Assembly: GCA_965279065.1 (NCBI GenBank)
Contig: OZ257134.1
Location: 3,348,001 to 3,412,000 of the forward strand
Length of the DNA: 64,000 bases
Origin: JAKAXS01 sp965279065
Lineage (GTDB): Bacteria; Pseudomonadota; Alphaproteobacteria; Rhizobiales; Hyphomicrobiaceae
Direction: 5' to 3'
Position 1 is the first letter of the stretch. Each line of letters begins with the position of its first letter. Made by a program: the position numbers and the translations under genes. Positions 52,900-61,255 of the stretch are shown in pieces. Below the pieces are notes generated by a model. The model was not told the DNA's origin. It saw only the letters and a list, made by a program, of their open reading frames with translations, and made no database searches.

Positions 52900-53136
52900 C
52901 TACCGCCTCGTCTTCGCTACCCGCTTCGGCCCCGGATCGTTTGCCGGCAGTGTCCGCGCGCTTGCCTGCAACGCCGCCTTCAGCGACAGCGGCCGCTTGT
53001 GCCTCTTCAGCAGTGCGCGGAACGCCTCGTCGGCGAGATCATCCAACGTCACTTTTCGGTCGCGCGCGAAGAACGCCAGCGCATCGAGCACCCGTTCATC
53101 GACATTGAAGACTTTGCGCTTGGTGCGATCGGCCAA
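52900..53136 (-). CDS. Small protein, possibly ribbon-helix-helix type
   Basis: A 78-residue protein with the start of an RHH-like fold: KRKVFNVDERVLDALAFFARDRKVTLDDLADEAFRALLKRHKRP, followed by a basic Lys/Arg tail. The start is TTG at 53136 with GGAG seven bases upstream. It lies between ligD and ku on the same strand. It could be a DNA-binding partner of the end-joining genes or an unrelated antitoxin-like protein; no toxin gene is adjacent. The call is tentative. Confidence 0.6.
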   Translation of the reverse strand: MADRTKRKVFNVDERVLDALAFFARDRKVTLDDLADEAFRALLKRHKRPLSLKAALQASARTLPANDPGPKRVAKTRR

Positions 53137-53160
53137 CTTAGCGCTCCGGTCACTGCAGGA

Positions 53161-53178
53161 TCAGACCCATGGGTCTGA
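53161..53178. repeat. 18-base palindrome, core of the repair-region repeat
   Basis: Perfect inverted repeat with half-site TCAGACCCA, identical in its core to the palindrome at 47443-47466. It lies between ku and the small RHH-like gene. Confidence 0.85.
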
Positions 53179-53241
53179 CCTTTCTCTACCGTCGAAGCGG
53201 GGCACTCGACCGCACCACCGACCACTTGACGCCCGGGCCGC

Positions 53242-54123
53242 CTAAGACGCCTTCTTCTTGCCCTTCGGCGCGGCCTTTTTGGCGGGAGCCTTCGCCGCCG
53301 GCTCGCTAGCAGCAGCCTTCTTCGCGCCACCACCTGCCTCGCCGACGCTCTTCTTCAACGCCGCCATCAGATCGACCACGTTGGTTCCCTTCGGACGGGT
53401 CTCCTCGTGCGGCGCGATGATCTTGCGTCCCTTGACCTTGTCCTGCACCAATTGCTTCAGCGCCGTCTGATAATGGTCTTCGAACTTGTCAGGTGCGAAC
53501 GCCGACGACTTCTTGGTGATGAGCTGCACTGCGAGATCGACCATTTCCTTGTCGGGCTTGGCCGTCGGTATCTCGTCGAAATAGTCTTCCGGCTGCCGCA
53601 GCTCCTCGGCATAGCGCAGCATCTCCATCACCAGGCCATCCTCCAGCGGCGCAATCGCCACCAGCCACTCGCGGCCGGAAATCGTCACCTGAGCCAGGCC
53701 GACCTTGTTCGTCTTGCGCAGCGCGTCGCGGATGACGACGTAACCCTCACCCGACATCTCGTCCTGCGGCACCACAAAATACGGCCGCTCGAAGTACCGG
53801 TAGTCGATGTCTTCGGCATCGACGAACTGCACGAGGTCGATCGTCTTTTTGCTCTCCAGTTTGAGAGCGTCGATCTCCTCGGGCTCCAGCGTCACGTACG
53901 TGTCGGTGTCGACCTCGTAGCCCTTGACGATGTCCGCGTTATCGATCTTGCCGATGCCCTGCACCACCTTTTCGTAATTGATGCGGCGGCCGGACGGCTT
54001 GTGGATCTGCCGGAACGAGATCTCCGACTTGCTCTCCACCGCGTTGTAGATCTCGACACCGATCGAGACGAGGCTGAGCCTCAGGAAACCCTTCCAGTAG
54101 GCACGGGCTGACTTCTTGGGCAT
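53242..54123 (-). CDS. ku: Non-homologous end joining protein Ku
   Basis: Bacterial Ku binds DNA ends as a homodimer and recruits LigD. The 293-residue protein has the family start RAYWKGFLRLSLVSIGVEIYNAV, then ISFRQIHKPSGRRINYEKVVQG and FVDAEDIDYRYFERPYFVVPQDE, and ends in a Lys/Ala-rich tail as usual for bacterial Ku. It is transcribed toward the RHH-like gene and ligD, all on the minus strand, so these three could share a promoter upstream of 54.12 kb. Confidence 0.96.
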   Translation of the reverse strand: MPKKSARAYWKGFLRLSLVSIGVEIYNAVESKSEISFRQIHKPSGRRINYEKVVQGIGKIDNADIVKGYEVDTDTYVTLEPEEIDALKLESKKTIDLVQFVDAEDIDYRYFERPYFVVPQDEMSGEGYVVIRDALRKTNKVGLAQVTISGREWLVAIAPLEDGLVMEMLRYAEELRQPEDYFDEIPTAKPDKEMVDLAVQLITKKSSAFAPDKFEDHYQTALKQLVQDKVKGRKIIAPHEETRPKGTNVVDLMAALKKSVGEAGGGAKKAAASEPAAKAPAKKAAPKGKKKAS

Positions 54124-54376
54124 GACGCGGGGACCACCTGAAAACGCAAGACCACGGCTTTAATTATGTGCTGATGGACGTTGGTTGACAACGGCTTCTG
54201 GGGGAAGCGGGTTACCAAACTCAGCCCGGACGCATTAACCTCTGCCACGACGATCGGGAAATTGTTCGATCGACAGCTGAACGCCATGGGCCTCCAATTA
54301 GTTTCTGGACATGCGCAACCCTTCTGGGGTGTCGCCGTTAAGACATTCGCCTTCCGTTCTCTTCACCTGGACATCC

Positions 54377-55453
54377 ATGACCAAGAAAGCTCCCCCGCAG
54401 CCGCAACTGCCTGGCCACGGTGCGTCCGTGCTGCCGAGCGTGACGGTCGACAGCTACAACGTCGAGGTCGAGGACGAGGACGGCTTCGTCGGCGACCGCG
54501 CCAGCAAGGGCGCGTTCTGGGAACTGGTCGACAAATGGCGCAAACCGCTCAACGACGCCGGCATTGACCCGCTGGGCAACAAGTCCAGCGAGGACATCGG
54601 CAAGAGGGCGCTGGTCGACATGCTATCCGAGGGCGCCGCCCTGGTGCTGAGTGCCATCGAAGAATTCGCCCAGCAGCTGGCCTACGTCATCCGCCGCTTC
54701 ATGCGGCTGAAGGATTGGCGCGAGACCGAAGCCATCACCGTCGGCGGCGGCTTCAGTGGCAGTCGCCTGGGTGAACTCGCCGTGGCCCGCTGTGGTCTGC
54801 TGCTGCGTGCCGACGGCACCGACGTCACGCTCGACATCATCCGCCACGACCCCGACGAAGCCGGCCTACTCGGCGCCGCGCACCTTCTGCCCGCCTGGAT
54901 GCTGAAGGGCCACGACGGCATCCTGGCCGTTGACGTTGGCGGCACCAACATCCGCGCCGGCATCGTCGAGCTCAACCTCGGCAAGTCCGACGACCTCGCC
55001 AAGGCCCGCGTGGTAAAATCCGAGTTGTGGCGCCACGGCGACGAAAAGGACATCGGCCGCGACGACGCCATCGATCGCCTGATCGAGATGCTCGCTGACC
55101 TCAACGCCTGGGACGGCAAGAACAAGATGAACCTCGCCCCCGTCGTCGGCATCGGCTGCCCGGGCATCATCCACGATGACGGCTCGATTGCCCGCGGCGG
55201 TCAGAACCTGCCCGGCAACTGGGAGAGCTCCCGCTTCAACCTGCCGCGCGCCGTGGCGGAAGGCCTGCCGCAGATCAGCGGCCAGGAGACGATGGTCGTC
55301 ATGCACAACGATGCCGTCGTCCAGGGTCTCAGCCAGTTGCCCTTCATGCAGAAGCGCGAACACTGGGCCGCCCTGACCATCGGCACCGGCCTCGGCAACG
55401 TCCGCTTCACCAACCGCGACACCAAGAAGCCGAAGAAGAACGGCGGCGAATGA
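54377..55453 (+). CDS. ROK-type sugar kinase-like protein with permuted domain order
   Basis: The 358-residue protein contains ROK-family motifs in an order that looks circularly permuted. Residues 1-60 are variable. Residues about 85-175 look like the C-terminal lobe of a ROK kinase: EEFAQQLAYVIRRFMRL, ITVGGGFSGSRLGELA and DEAGLLGAAHLLP. Only then come the motifs that open normal ROK proteins: LAVDVGGTNIRAG (186-195), VGIGCPGII (257-265), MHNDAVVQGLSQLPF (309-323) and TIGTGLGN (334-341), after which the protein ends. No CxCG zinc motif is present. Whether it still phosphorylates a sugar is unknown. It begins about 250 bases after ku, divergent from it. Confidence 0.85.
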   Translation: MTKKAPPQPQLPGHGASVLPSVTVDSYNVEVEDEDGFVGDRASKGAFWELVDKWRKPLNDAGIDPLGNKSSEDIGKRALVDMLSEGAALVLSAIEEFAQQLAYVIRRFMRLKDWRETEAITVGGGFSGSRLGELAVARCGLLLRADGTDVTLDIIRHDPDEAGLLGAAHLLPAWMLKGHDGILAVDVGGTNIRAGIVELNLGKSDDLAKARVVKSELWRHGDEKDIGRDDAIDRLIEMLADLNAWDGKNKMNLAPVVGIGCPGIIHDDGSIARGGQNLPGNWESSRFNLPRAVAEGLPQISGQETMVVMHNDAVVQGLSQLPFMQKREHWAALTIGTGLGNVRFTNRDTKKPKKNGGE

Positions 55454-55616
55454 TGACGTCCTCCGCCACGCCTCCGCGCCAGTTGCGCGGCGGCATGCCC
55501 CTGTGGGCGGCGACTAAAAAGACAAGTTTGTCGTCATTATATGCAAGATCGGAACTAAGCACCGCAGCCGGGATTACTCTTCGGCTGAGAGGCTATCTGC
55601 AGATTGGGGATCAGGC

Positions 55617-56888
55617 ATGGCCAAGTGGGCCTCCGCGCTGAAGGGCGCCTTGCCCTATTTCGGCAAGCGTGAGCCTGCCGACATCAACGGCCATGACAGT
55701 CTGCCTCCTCATTTCGGGGAAGCGGACGATGTTGTGATCGAGAGCGCACGGGCCGTCGCCCCTGTCGTCTGGCTGCTCGGCAAGGTGCAAAGCGGCAAGA
55801 CCTCGATCATCCGCGGCATCACACGCGCCGACGACGCAGCCATAGGCGACGGCTTTCGCCCTTGCACACGCACCTCGCGCCTGTACGAATTCCCCGCTGA
55901 AGCCCCCGTGCTCCGCTTTCTCGACACCCGCGGCCTCGGCGAAGCGGGCTACGACCCCGCCGAGGACCTCGCATTCGCTGAGAGCAGCGCCCACCTCGTC
56001 CTCGTCACCATGCGTGCCATGGACCCGCAGCAGCAGGCCCTCGTCGACCTCGTGAGGTTCGTCCGCAAGCGCCACCCCGACTGGCCGGTCGTCGTCGCCC
56101 AAACCACGCTGCACGACGGCTACGTGCCTGGCACCGATCACGTCGTCCCCTACCCATTTGCACCGGGCGTCCCCCTATCCCAGACACCGGGTCTTCCTGA
56201 CGATCTGCTGCGCGGCCTCGCGTTCCAGCGCACGTTGTTCGACGACATCAAGGGCGATCCGCCGCGCTTCATCCCCATCGATCTCACCCATCCCGACGAC
56301 GGCCTGCATCCCGCCGACTATGGTCTCGACGCCCTGACGGAAGCCCTCGCCGACGTCGCTCCCGCCGGCATGCTGCTGGCCCTCTCCGCGATGCCGGGAT
56401 TCTCGGCTGACGCCAAGGAAGCCAGCGCCGATCCCCTGATCATGGGGCACGCCATGGCCGCGGCTGGTGGTGATCTTGTCCCCATTCCGGTAGCCGGCAC
56501 CATCGCGGCCTCCACGGTGCAGGCGCGCCTGCTGCACAAGCTCGGCGAGTTGTACGGCATCAAGTGGGACCGCCGCGCCTACGCTGACCTTTCCGCCGCC
56601 ATCGGCGCCGGCACGCTGTTGAAGATCGCCTCGCAAATCGGCCTGCGCCAGCTCGTCAAGATGATCCCCGCCTACGGTCAGACGGCCGGCGCCGCAGCTT
56701 CCGCCGCCGCCAGTTTCGCCCTCACCTATGCCCTCGGCAAGGCGGCCGTGTACTACCTCCACCGCCGCCGCATGGGCACGATCGACAAGGAGGGCATCGC
56801 CCAGGTCTATCGCCAATCATTGAACGACGCCTTCCGCATGGCGCGCAATCGCCGCCTGTCGGACAACAAGAACGCGGCCGCGACATGA
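55617..56888 (+). CDS. P-loop GTPase with C-terminal DUF697-like membrane domain
   Basis: The 423-residue protein has a GTPase domain (about 45-240) with G1 GKVQSGKTS at 55-63, G3 DTRG at 103-106, and a G4-like TTLHD. The C-terminal half (about 270-400) is hydrophobic with Gly/Ala-rich helices and GHAMAAAGGDLVPIPVAGTIAASTVQARLLHKLGELYGIKWDRRAYADLSAAIGAGT, as in DUF697 proteins that bind membranes. Its stop overlaps the next GTPase start (ATGA). The start at 55617 has no strong ribosome binding site visible. Confidence 0.9.
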   Translation: MAKWASALKGALPYFGKREPADINGHDSLPPHFGEADDVVIESARAVAPVVWLLGKVQSGKTSIIRGITRADDAAIGDGFRPCTRTSRLYEFPAEAPVLRFLDTRGLGEAGYDPAEDLAFAESSAHLVLVTMRAMDPQQQALVDLVRFVRKRHPDWPVVVAQTTLHDGYVPGTDHVVPYPFAPGVPLSQTPGLPDDLLRGLAFQRTLFDDIKGDPPRFIPIDLTHPDDGLHPADYGLDALTEALADVAPAGMLLALSAMPGFSADAKEASADPLIMGHAMAAAGGDLVPIPVAGTIAASTVQARLLHKLGELYGIKWDRRAYADLSAAIGAGTLLKIASQIGLRQLVKMIPAYGQTAGAAASAAASFALTYALGKAAVYYLHRRRMGTIDKEGIAQVYRQSLNDAFRMARNRRLSDNKNAAAT

Positions 56889-58450
56889 GCGACAGCACCA
56901 CCGTCAAGCGCAAGACCGAGCGTCGCGCCCGCATCGTCCTGATCCTGATCGGCCTGCTGCTGCCGACACTTTCGCTTGTGCCGTTTGGCAGCGTCTGGCT
57001 ATGGCAGCACGGCTACCTCATCTACTGGGCCGCCGCGGCCTGTCTCGTCATCCTGGCCACCTATTTCTTTCAACGCCGCCTGTTCCCTGCAGCCGCGCCC
57101 TCACGCGGCGAGGACTCCACGCCCGATCCCGTCGACACCGCCGCACTCGGCCGGCAGCTTGGCTGGTCACCCCTCGAAGAGCGGGCGATGGCCGATGTCG
57201 AAGTCCTGGCCCGCAACGTCGACCTCGACGCCATCGGCAGTTGGGATGCCCTGATCGACCTCGCCCAGAACACCATCGAGACCGTCGCCAACCGCCTGCA
57301 CCCCGGCCGTTCCAATCCCGTGTGGCAGTTCACACCCCCGGAGGCTCTCGCCATCATTGAGCGCGTCAGCCGCCGCCTGCGCATGATCGCCGTCGAGAAG
57401 GTCCCGTTCGGCGACAAGATCACCGTCGCGCAAGCCCTCAACCTCTATCGCTGGCACGGCGCCGTCGACTACCTGGAGAAAGCCTGGGACCTGTGGCGCA
57501 TCCTGCGCCTCGCCAACCCTGTCACGGCTGCCACGCACGAAGTCCGCGAACGCCTGTCCAACGAGCTGATCCAGTGGGGCCGCGACGAAGTCACCCGCCG
57601 CCTGGTCGAAGCCTACATTCGCGAGATCGGCCGCGCCGCCATTGACCTCTACGGCGGCCGTCTGCGCGTCACGTCCAAGACGCTCGGCAGCTATGTTTCC
57701 ACTGACAGCGCCGCTGACGCCGAAGCCATCAAGGGCACGCGTGCCGAGCCCCTCCGCATCCTCGTCGCTGGCCAGATCAGCGCCGGCAAGTCCAGCCTCG
57801 TCAACGCGCTCGCAGCCGAAGCCAAGGCCGCCGTCGACTCCTTGCCCGCCACCGCCGCTTTCACGCCCTATCGCCTCGAGCGCGAAGGCTTCCCGGCCGC
57901 CCTCATCATCGATAGTCCCGGCCTGTCCGCCACCGTCGACGCCACCCACACCATTATCGAGCGCGCCGCCGACTGCGATCTCGTGCTCTGGGTCGTCGGC
58001 GCCCATCGTGCCGACCGCCACGTTGACCAGCAGGCGCTGACCACCTTCCGCCAACACTTCGCCAGCCGCCTCAACCGCCGCCGCCCGCCGATCGTGCTGG
58101 TGCTGACCCACATCGATCGGTTGCGCCCATTCGACGAGTGGTCGCCGCCCTATGATCTGGCCGCCGGAATGTCAGCCAAAGAAAATAATATTCGCGCCGC
58201 AACCGAGGCCATCGCCGGCGACCTGGGTTTCGACGCGGACGACGCCGTACCCGTCAGCCTGCTCGCCGGAAAATCCTTCAACGTCGAAAAGGTCTGGGAA
58301 AACATAGCCTCCGCCCTCCCCGAAGCCATGCGCGCGCAGCTGCTGCGCTGCCTGCACGAGCTCAAGGAAGACTGGAGCTGGTCGTCCGTGTGGTCACAGA
58401 CGACCAACGCCGGCCGCGCCATTGCCGAATCGATCCGTAAACGGAAATGA
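56885..58450 (+). CDS. Membrane-anchored GTPase
   Basis: The 521-residue protein has two N-terminal membrane helices (IVLILIGLLLPTLSLVPFG; YLIYWAAAACLVILATYFF), a helical region (about 90-285), and a C-terminal GTPase domain: G1 AGQISAGKSS at 295-304, G3 DSPG at 343-346, G4 THID at 408-411. It resembles large dynamin- or YcjX-type bacterial GTPases acting at the membrane. It overlaps the previous GTPase by 4 bases, so the two probably work together. A function is not known. Confidence 0.9.
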   Translation: MSDSTTVKRKTERRARIVLILIGLLLPTLSLVPFGSVWLWQHGYLIYWAAAACLVILATYFFQRRLFPAAAPSRGEDSTPDPVDTAALGRQLGWSPLEERAMADVEVLARNVDLDAIGSWDALIDLAQNTIETVANRLHPGRSNPVWQFTPPEALAIIERVSRRLRMIAVEKVPFGDKITVAQALNLYRWHGAVDYLEKAWDLWRILRLANPVTAATHEVRERLSNELIQWGRDEVTRRLVEAYIREIGRAAIDLYGGRLRVTSKTLGSYVSTDSAADAEAIKGTRAEPLRILVAGQISAGKSSLVNALAAEAKAAVDSLPATAAFTPYRLEREGFPAALIIDSPGLSATVDATHTIIERAADCDLVLWVVGAHRADRHVDQQALTTFRQHFASRLNRRRPPIVLVLTHIDRLRPFDEWSPPYDLAAGMSAKENNIRAATEAIAGDLGFDADDAVPVSLLAGKSFNVEKVWENIASALPEAMRAQLLRCLHELKEDWSWSSVWSQTTNAGRAIAESIRKRK

Positions 58451-58496
58451 GGTGTTGCGCGTTATCGCTTTCACCCACGGGGAGAAGAGTAACGCC

Positions 58497-59633
58497 ATGG
58501 CCGTAGCAAATGAGATCGCAGATGTTCGCACTCGCGCCGTCGCGGCTGCGGAAGAGAAGGATGCCGCCGCCGACGAGCGCTTCCAGCGCAACCGCGAGAC
58601 CTGGGAACTGATCGCCTATGTTTCAACCGTCGGCCTATTCGCCCTTGCGGTCCTCGGTACTCTCTACCTGATGCGTGACGTCCTCGTGCCGATCATCCTG
58701 GCGTGGGTTGTGGCCAACATCCTCCTGCCCATCGTGACATGGATGGAGACCAAGAAGGTTCCCCGTATTGTGGCCGTCATCACGGTCACGCTGTTGCTCA
58801 TCGTCGTGCTGTTGAGCATCATCGCCCTGTTCTCGCTGCCGATGACCTATTGGCTCGGCCGCGCCACGGAACTGGGCACCCTTCTCAAGCAGAAGATGGC
58901 GACGCTGTCCGAGCCCCTGACGTTTTTCCGTGAGTTGATGGGCAGCATCGGCCAGGTCACCAGTGGCACCAATGGCGGTCCGTCATTCCGTGTCGAAGGC
59001 GACAGCAACATCGTCGGAGGCATCTACGCGATCGTCACGCCAGCCGTCAGTCAGGCGATCCTGTTCCTCGGCGCTTTGGTTTTCTATCTGATCTATCAGA
59101 AGAAGATCAAAGCCCGCTCCGTCCTGATTCTGCCCAGCCGCGAGGCACGCCTCACCGCTTTGCGCATCCTGTCCGACATTGAAAAGAACACCACCGTCTA
59201 CTTCGGCACCTTCACCATCGTGAACATCTGCCTTGGCATCGTGACGACCGGTCTGGCCTGGCTCGTCGGCCTGCCCAATCCCATGCTGTGGGGCCTCCTC
59301 GCCGCCATCGTGAACTACGTGCCCTACATCGGCGTCGCCATCATGGTGGTGGTGCTGTTTGCCGTCGGCCTGTTCAGTTTCCCCACGATCCCGGCCGCCC
59401 TCATCGCCCCGCTCGCCTACATCGGTATCACGACCATCGAAGGCCACTTCCTGACGCCCGCCATCATGGGCCGCAAGATGACGCTCAATCCTTTCGCCGT
59501 ATTCCTCGCCATCGGCTTTTGGACTTGGATGTGGGGACCCATCGGCGCCTTCGTTGCAGTGCCGATGCTGATGACCACGACCGTTACTTTCCGCCACCTC
59601 TTCCCCACGGAACTTCCTGAGCTGCCGGAATGA
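58497..59633 (+). CDS. AI-2E/PerM-family membrane transporter
   Basis: The 378-residue protein is an integral membrane protein with about eight helices and the AI-2E family blocks LYLMRDVLVPIILAWVVANILLPIVTWME, PAVSQAILFLGALVFYLIYQKKI, GLPNPMLWGLLAAIVNYVPYIGVAIMVVVLF and GHFLTPAIMGRKMTLNPFAVFLAIGFWTWMWGPIGAFVAVPML. Start 58497 has GGGGAGAAG upstream. The charged N-terminal tail (VRTRAVAAAEEKDAAADERF) is cytoplasmic. Family members export small molecules or sodium; the substrate is not known. Confidence 0.93.
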   Translation: MAVANEIADVRTRAVAAAEEKDAAADERFQRNRETWELIAYVSTVGLFALAVLGTLYLMRDVLVPIILAWVVANILLPIVTWMETKKVPRIVAVITVTLLLIVVLLSIIALFSLPMTYWLGRATELGTLLKQKMATLSEPLTFFRELMGSIGQVTSGTNGGPSFRVEGDSNIVGGIYAIVTPAVSQAILFLGALVFYLIYQKKIKARSVLILPSREARLTALRILSDIEKNTTVYFGTFTIVNICLGIVTTGLAWLVGLPNPMLWGLLAAIVNYVPYIGVAIMVVVLFAVGLFSFPTIPAALIAPLAYIGITTIEGHFLTPAIMGRKMTLNPFAVFLAIGFWTWMWGPIGAFVAVPMLMTTTVTFRHLFPTELPELPE

Positions 59634-59731
59634 ACTTAAGCCAGCCTGGAGAGTTATCTGGGCTCGAAGCGTCGGTCGATCGCAACGCAACATCCACGAT
59701 TTCACAGAACGGCATCACAGGGAGTTCCCAC

Positions 59732-60010
59732 ATGACTCAAGCTTCATTCAACCGCGGCGCAGACTATGGCCGCAACACGGCCGAAGACCTGGCAAGCAAG
59801 GCTGGCGACCAGATCGATCGCGTGGTTTCCGGCGTTGAACAAACCGCCCGCAACATCGCTGACCAAGGCCGTCAGGCCGGAGAGCAGGTTGGCGTCGTCG
59901 CCGACAACTTCAAGTCGGCCGTCGACAAGTCGGTAAAGGAACAGCCGCTGACGACGCTCGCCGTCGCCGCAGCTGTCGGCTTCGTCATCGGCGCACTCTG
60001 GAAGTCTTAA
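59732..60010 (+). CDS. DUF883/ElaB-like C-tail-anchored protein
   Basis: A 92-residue protein with a long amphipathic helix (AGDQIDRVVSGVEQTARNIADQGRQAGEQVGVVADNFKSAVDKSVKEQP) and a single C-terminal membrane helix (LTTLAVAAAVGFVIGALWKS). E. coli homologues ElaB and YqjD associate with membranes and ribosomes in stationary phase. It precedes the next membrane-protein gene by 44 bases. Confidence 0.88.
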   Translation: MTQASFNRGADYGRNTAEDLASKAGDQIDRVVSGVEQTARNIADQGRQAGEQVGVVADNFKSAVDKSVKEQPLTTLAVAAAVGFVIGALWKS

Positions 60011-60054
60011 GTTCCGCCGGCCAAGCAATCTGAAGACAGCAGAGAGGCATCGTC

Positions 60055-60648
60055 ATGTTCGATCGGATATTCAGGCGCGCCGAGCGTAAGATTGACTCGG
60101 TCGTGTCCAAGTATGTCCGTCGTGCGATCGTGGCGGTGCCTCTGCTGATTGCATCGCTGTTCGCGACCGCCGCGATCTCCGTCAAAGTCGTAGAGATGTA
60201 CGGTCCCGTGAATGGCTACGCGATGATGGCGGGCGGCTTTGCCACGCTCGCAGCCATCATCGCCCTCTTCGCGCTGACGGGACAGCGCACGCCTGTCGAG
60301 GAAGCCGAAGCTGCCGCCGCCAACGATGCCGAGCAGGTCAAACGCGATAACGATAGCCCTCTCGTTCCGCCCGAGCTGTTGTCCGTAATCATGGCTGCGG
60401 CCCCTGTCGCCCTGCCGCGCGTCGCACGCTCTGCAGCACGCAACCTCCCCATGCTCGTGGCGCTTGCCATCATCAGCTATCTCTTCGCGCGCTATTCGAT
60501 GCAAAGCGAGCCGGAGTCTGATGCCGCGGCGGGCGCCAGTGAAGACCCGCCCGGCCCAGCTGAAGCAGGGGCAACAGCCGCCGCAAACAACGATGCGCGC
60601 GCCAGCGAAGCGGCAACGGCCATGGCTGCCAGGGCAGCCGCGGCTTAG
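60055..60648 (+). CDS. Unrecognised membrane protein after the DUF883-like gene
   Basis: A 197-residue protein with two N-terminal membrane helices (IVAVPLLIASLFATAAISVKVVEMYG and YAMMAGGFATLAAIIALFALTG), a third in the C-terminal half (LPMLVALAIISYLFARYSM), and an Ala-rich tail. YqjK/YqjE-like neighbours of YqjD come to mind (ElaB-YqjD-YqjE-YqjK operon in E. coli), and the arrangement here suggests a similar stress-related membrane module, but the match is inference. Confidence 0.72.
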   Translation: MFDRIFRRAERKIDSVVSKYVRRAIVAVPLLIASLFATAAISVKVVEMYGPVNGYAMMAGGFATLAAIIALFALTGQRTPVEEAEAAAANDAEQVKRDNDSPLVPPELLSVIMAAAPVALPRVARSAARNLPMLVALAIISYLFARYSMQSEPESDAAAGASEDPPGPAEAGATAAANNDARASEAATAMAARAAAA

Positions 60649-60676
60649 CAGTCCAGCGGCGCCGAACTTGGCGCTG

Positions 60677-60895
60677 CTAACCCAAGCTGGCTTTGATCCG
60701 CGCCATTGCCAGTTCCATGTCGGCCACGGCCTGCGTCAGCCGCGACGAGGCCGAGGCGCCGAAGTAATTCGCCTTCCAGTTCGCCACGTGCATCGCGGTC
60801 GCCGAAAAGTCTTCGGCAAGGCCGTTGAGCAACTCTGAAAGATCGTTCTCCGGCTCTAATTGGGTCAAAGGACCACTGTGCTCGTCCGGGTGCAT
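60677..60895 (-). CDS. Small unrecognised protein (72 aa)
   Basis: A small helical, mainly acidic protein with LTQLEPENDLSELLNGLAEDFSATAMHVANWKANYFGASASSRLTQAVADMELAMARIKASL. It has the look of a compact four-helix or hairpin protein and is convergent with the preceding membrane-protein gene. No function recognised. Confidence 0.55.
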   Translation of the reverse strand: MHPDEHSGPLTQLEPENDLSELLNGLAEDFSATAMHVANWKANYFGASASSRLTQAVADMELAMARIKASLG

Positions 60896-61255
60896 TTGAA
60901 ATGGCCTGCTGAAAAATTAATCGATCATTCCGCTATCCTTAATTGTGCGCGGGACCGCTGTCGATCCCGTACCAAAGTCGAGAACCTGCAACCGACGTGC
61001 ACGGCTTTTCGATCGCTTTGGGCGCGGCTCGGCGGCGAGGTCATTGTCCCGATGACCATGCCCGGAAACCAACAAGAATATCGACGGTCTCTGGGCCGAA
61101 AAGGAGGCGCTGAGTGGGGTCGCAAGAGCGGCGATCACCCTTGGGCGCTGGTCGAGATACGCCGTTCCACTGACGGAGACAGAATGTCAGCGGGCGCTCG
61201 AGCCATTCGCTCGAGCGCCCGCAATTCGTCGGTCGGCTCTAGGGAAACTGATCGC
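60896..61255. other. Gene-poor interval before the hypothetical genes
   Basis: A stretch of about 360 bases with no convincing coding sequence. It contains a strong hairpin at 61190-61222. One plus-strand frame (about 61064-61350) reads protein-like (DGLWAEKEALSGVARAAITLGRWSRYAVPL) but has no start codon and may be a gene remnant or chance. Confidence 0.5.
61190..61222. terminator. Perfect 14-base-pair hairpin
   Basis: Arms GCGGGCGCTCGAGC and GCTCGAGCGCCCGC with a CATTC loop. It lies 33 bases beyond the stop of the minus-strand gene at 61256 and could be its terminator or RNA 3' stabiliser. There is no T-run on either side. Confidence 0.6.

Noticed and set aside
52148..53245. 365-codon plus-strand ORF opposite ligD and the RHH-like gene
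   Set aside because: It runs antisense through the LigD phosphoesterase domain; composition is not protein-like.
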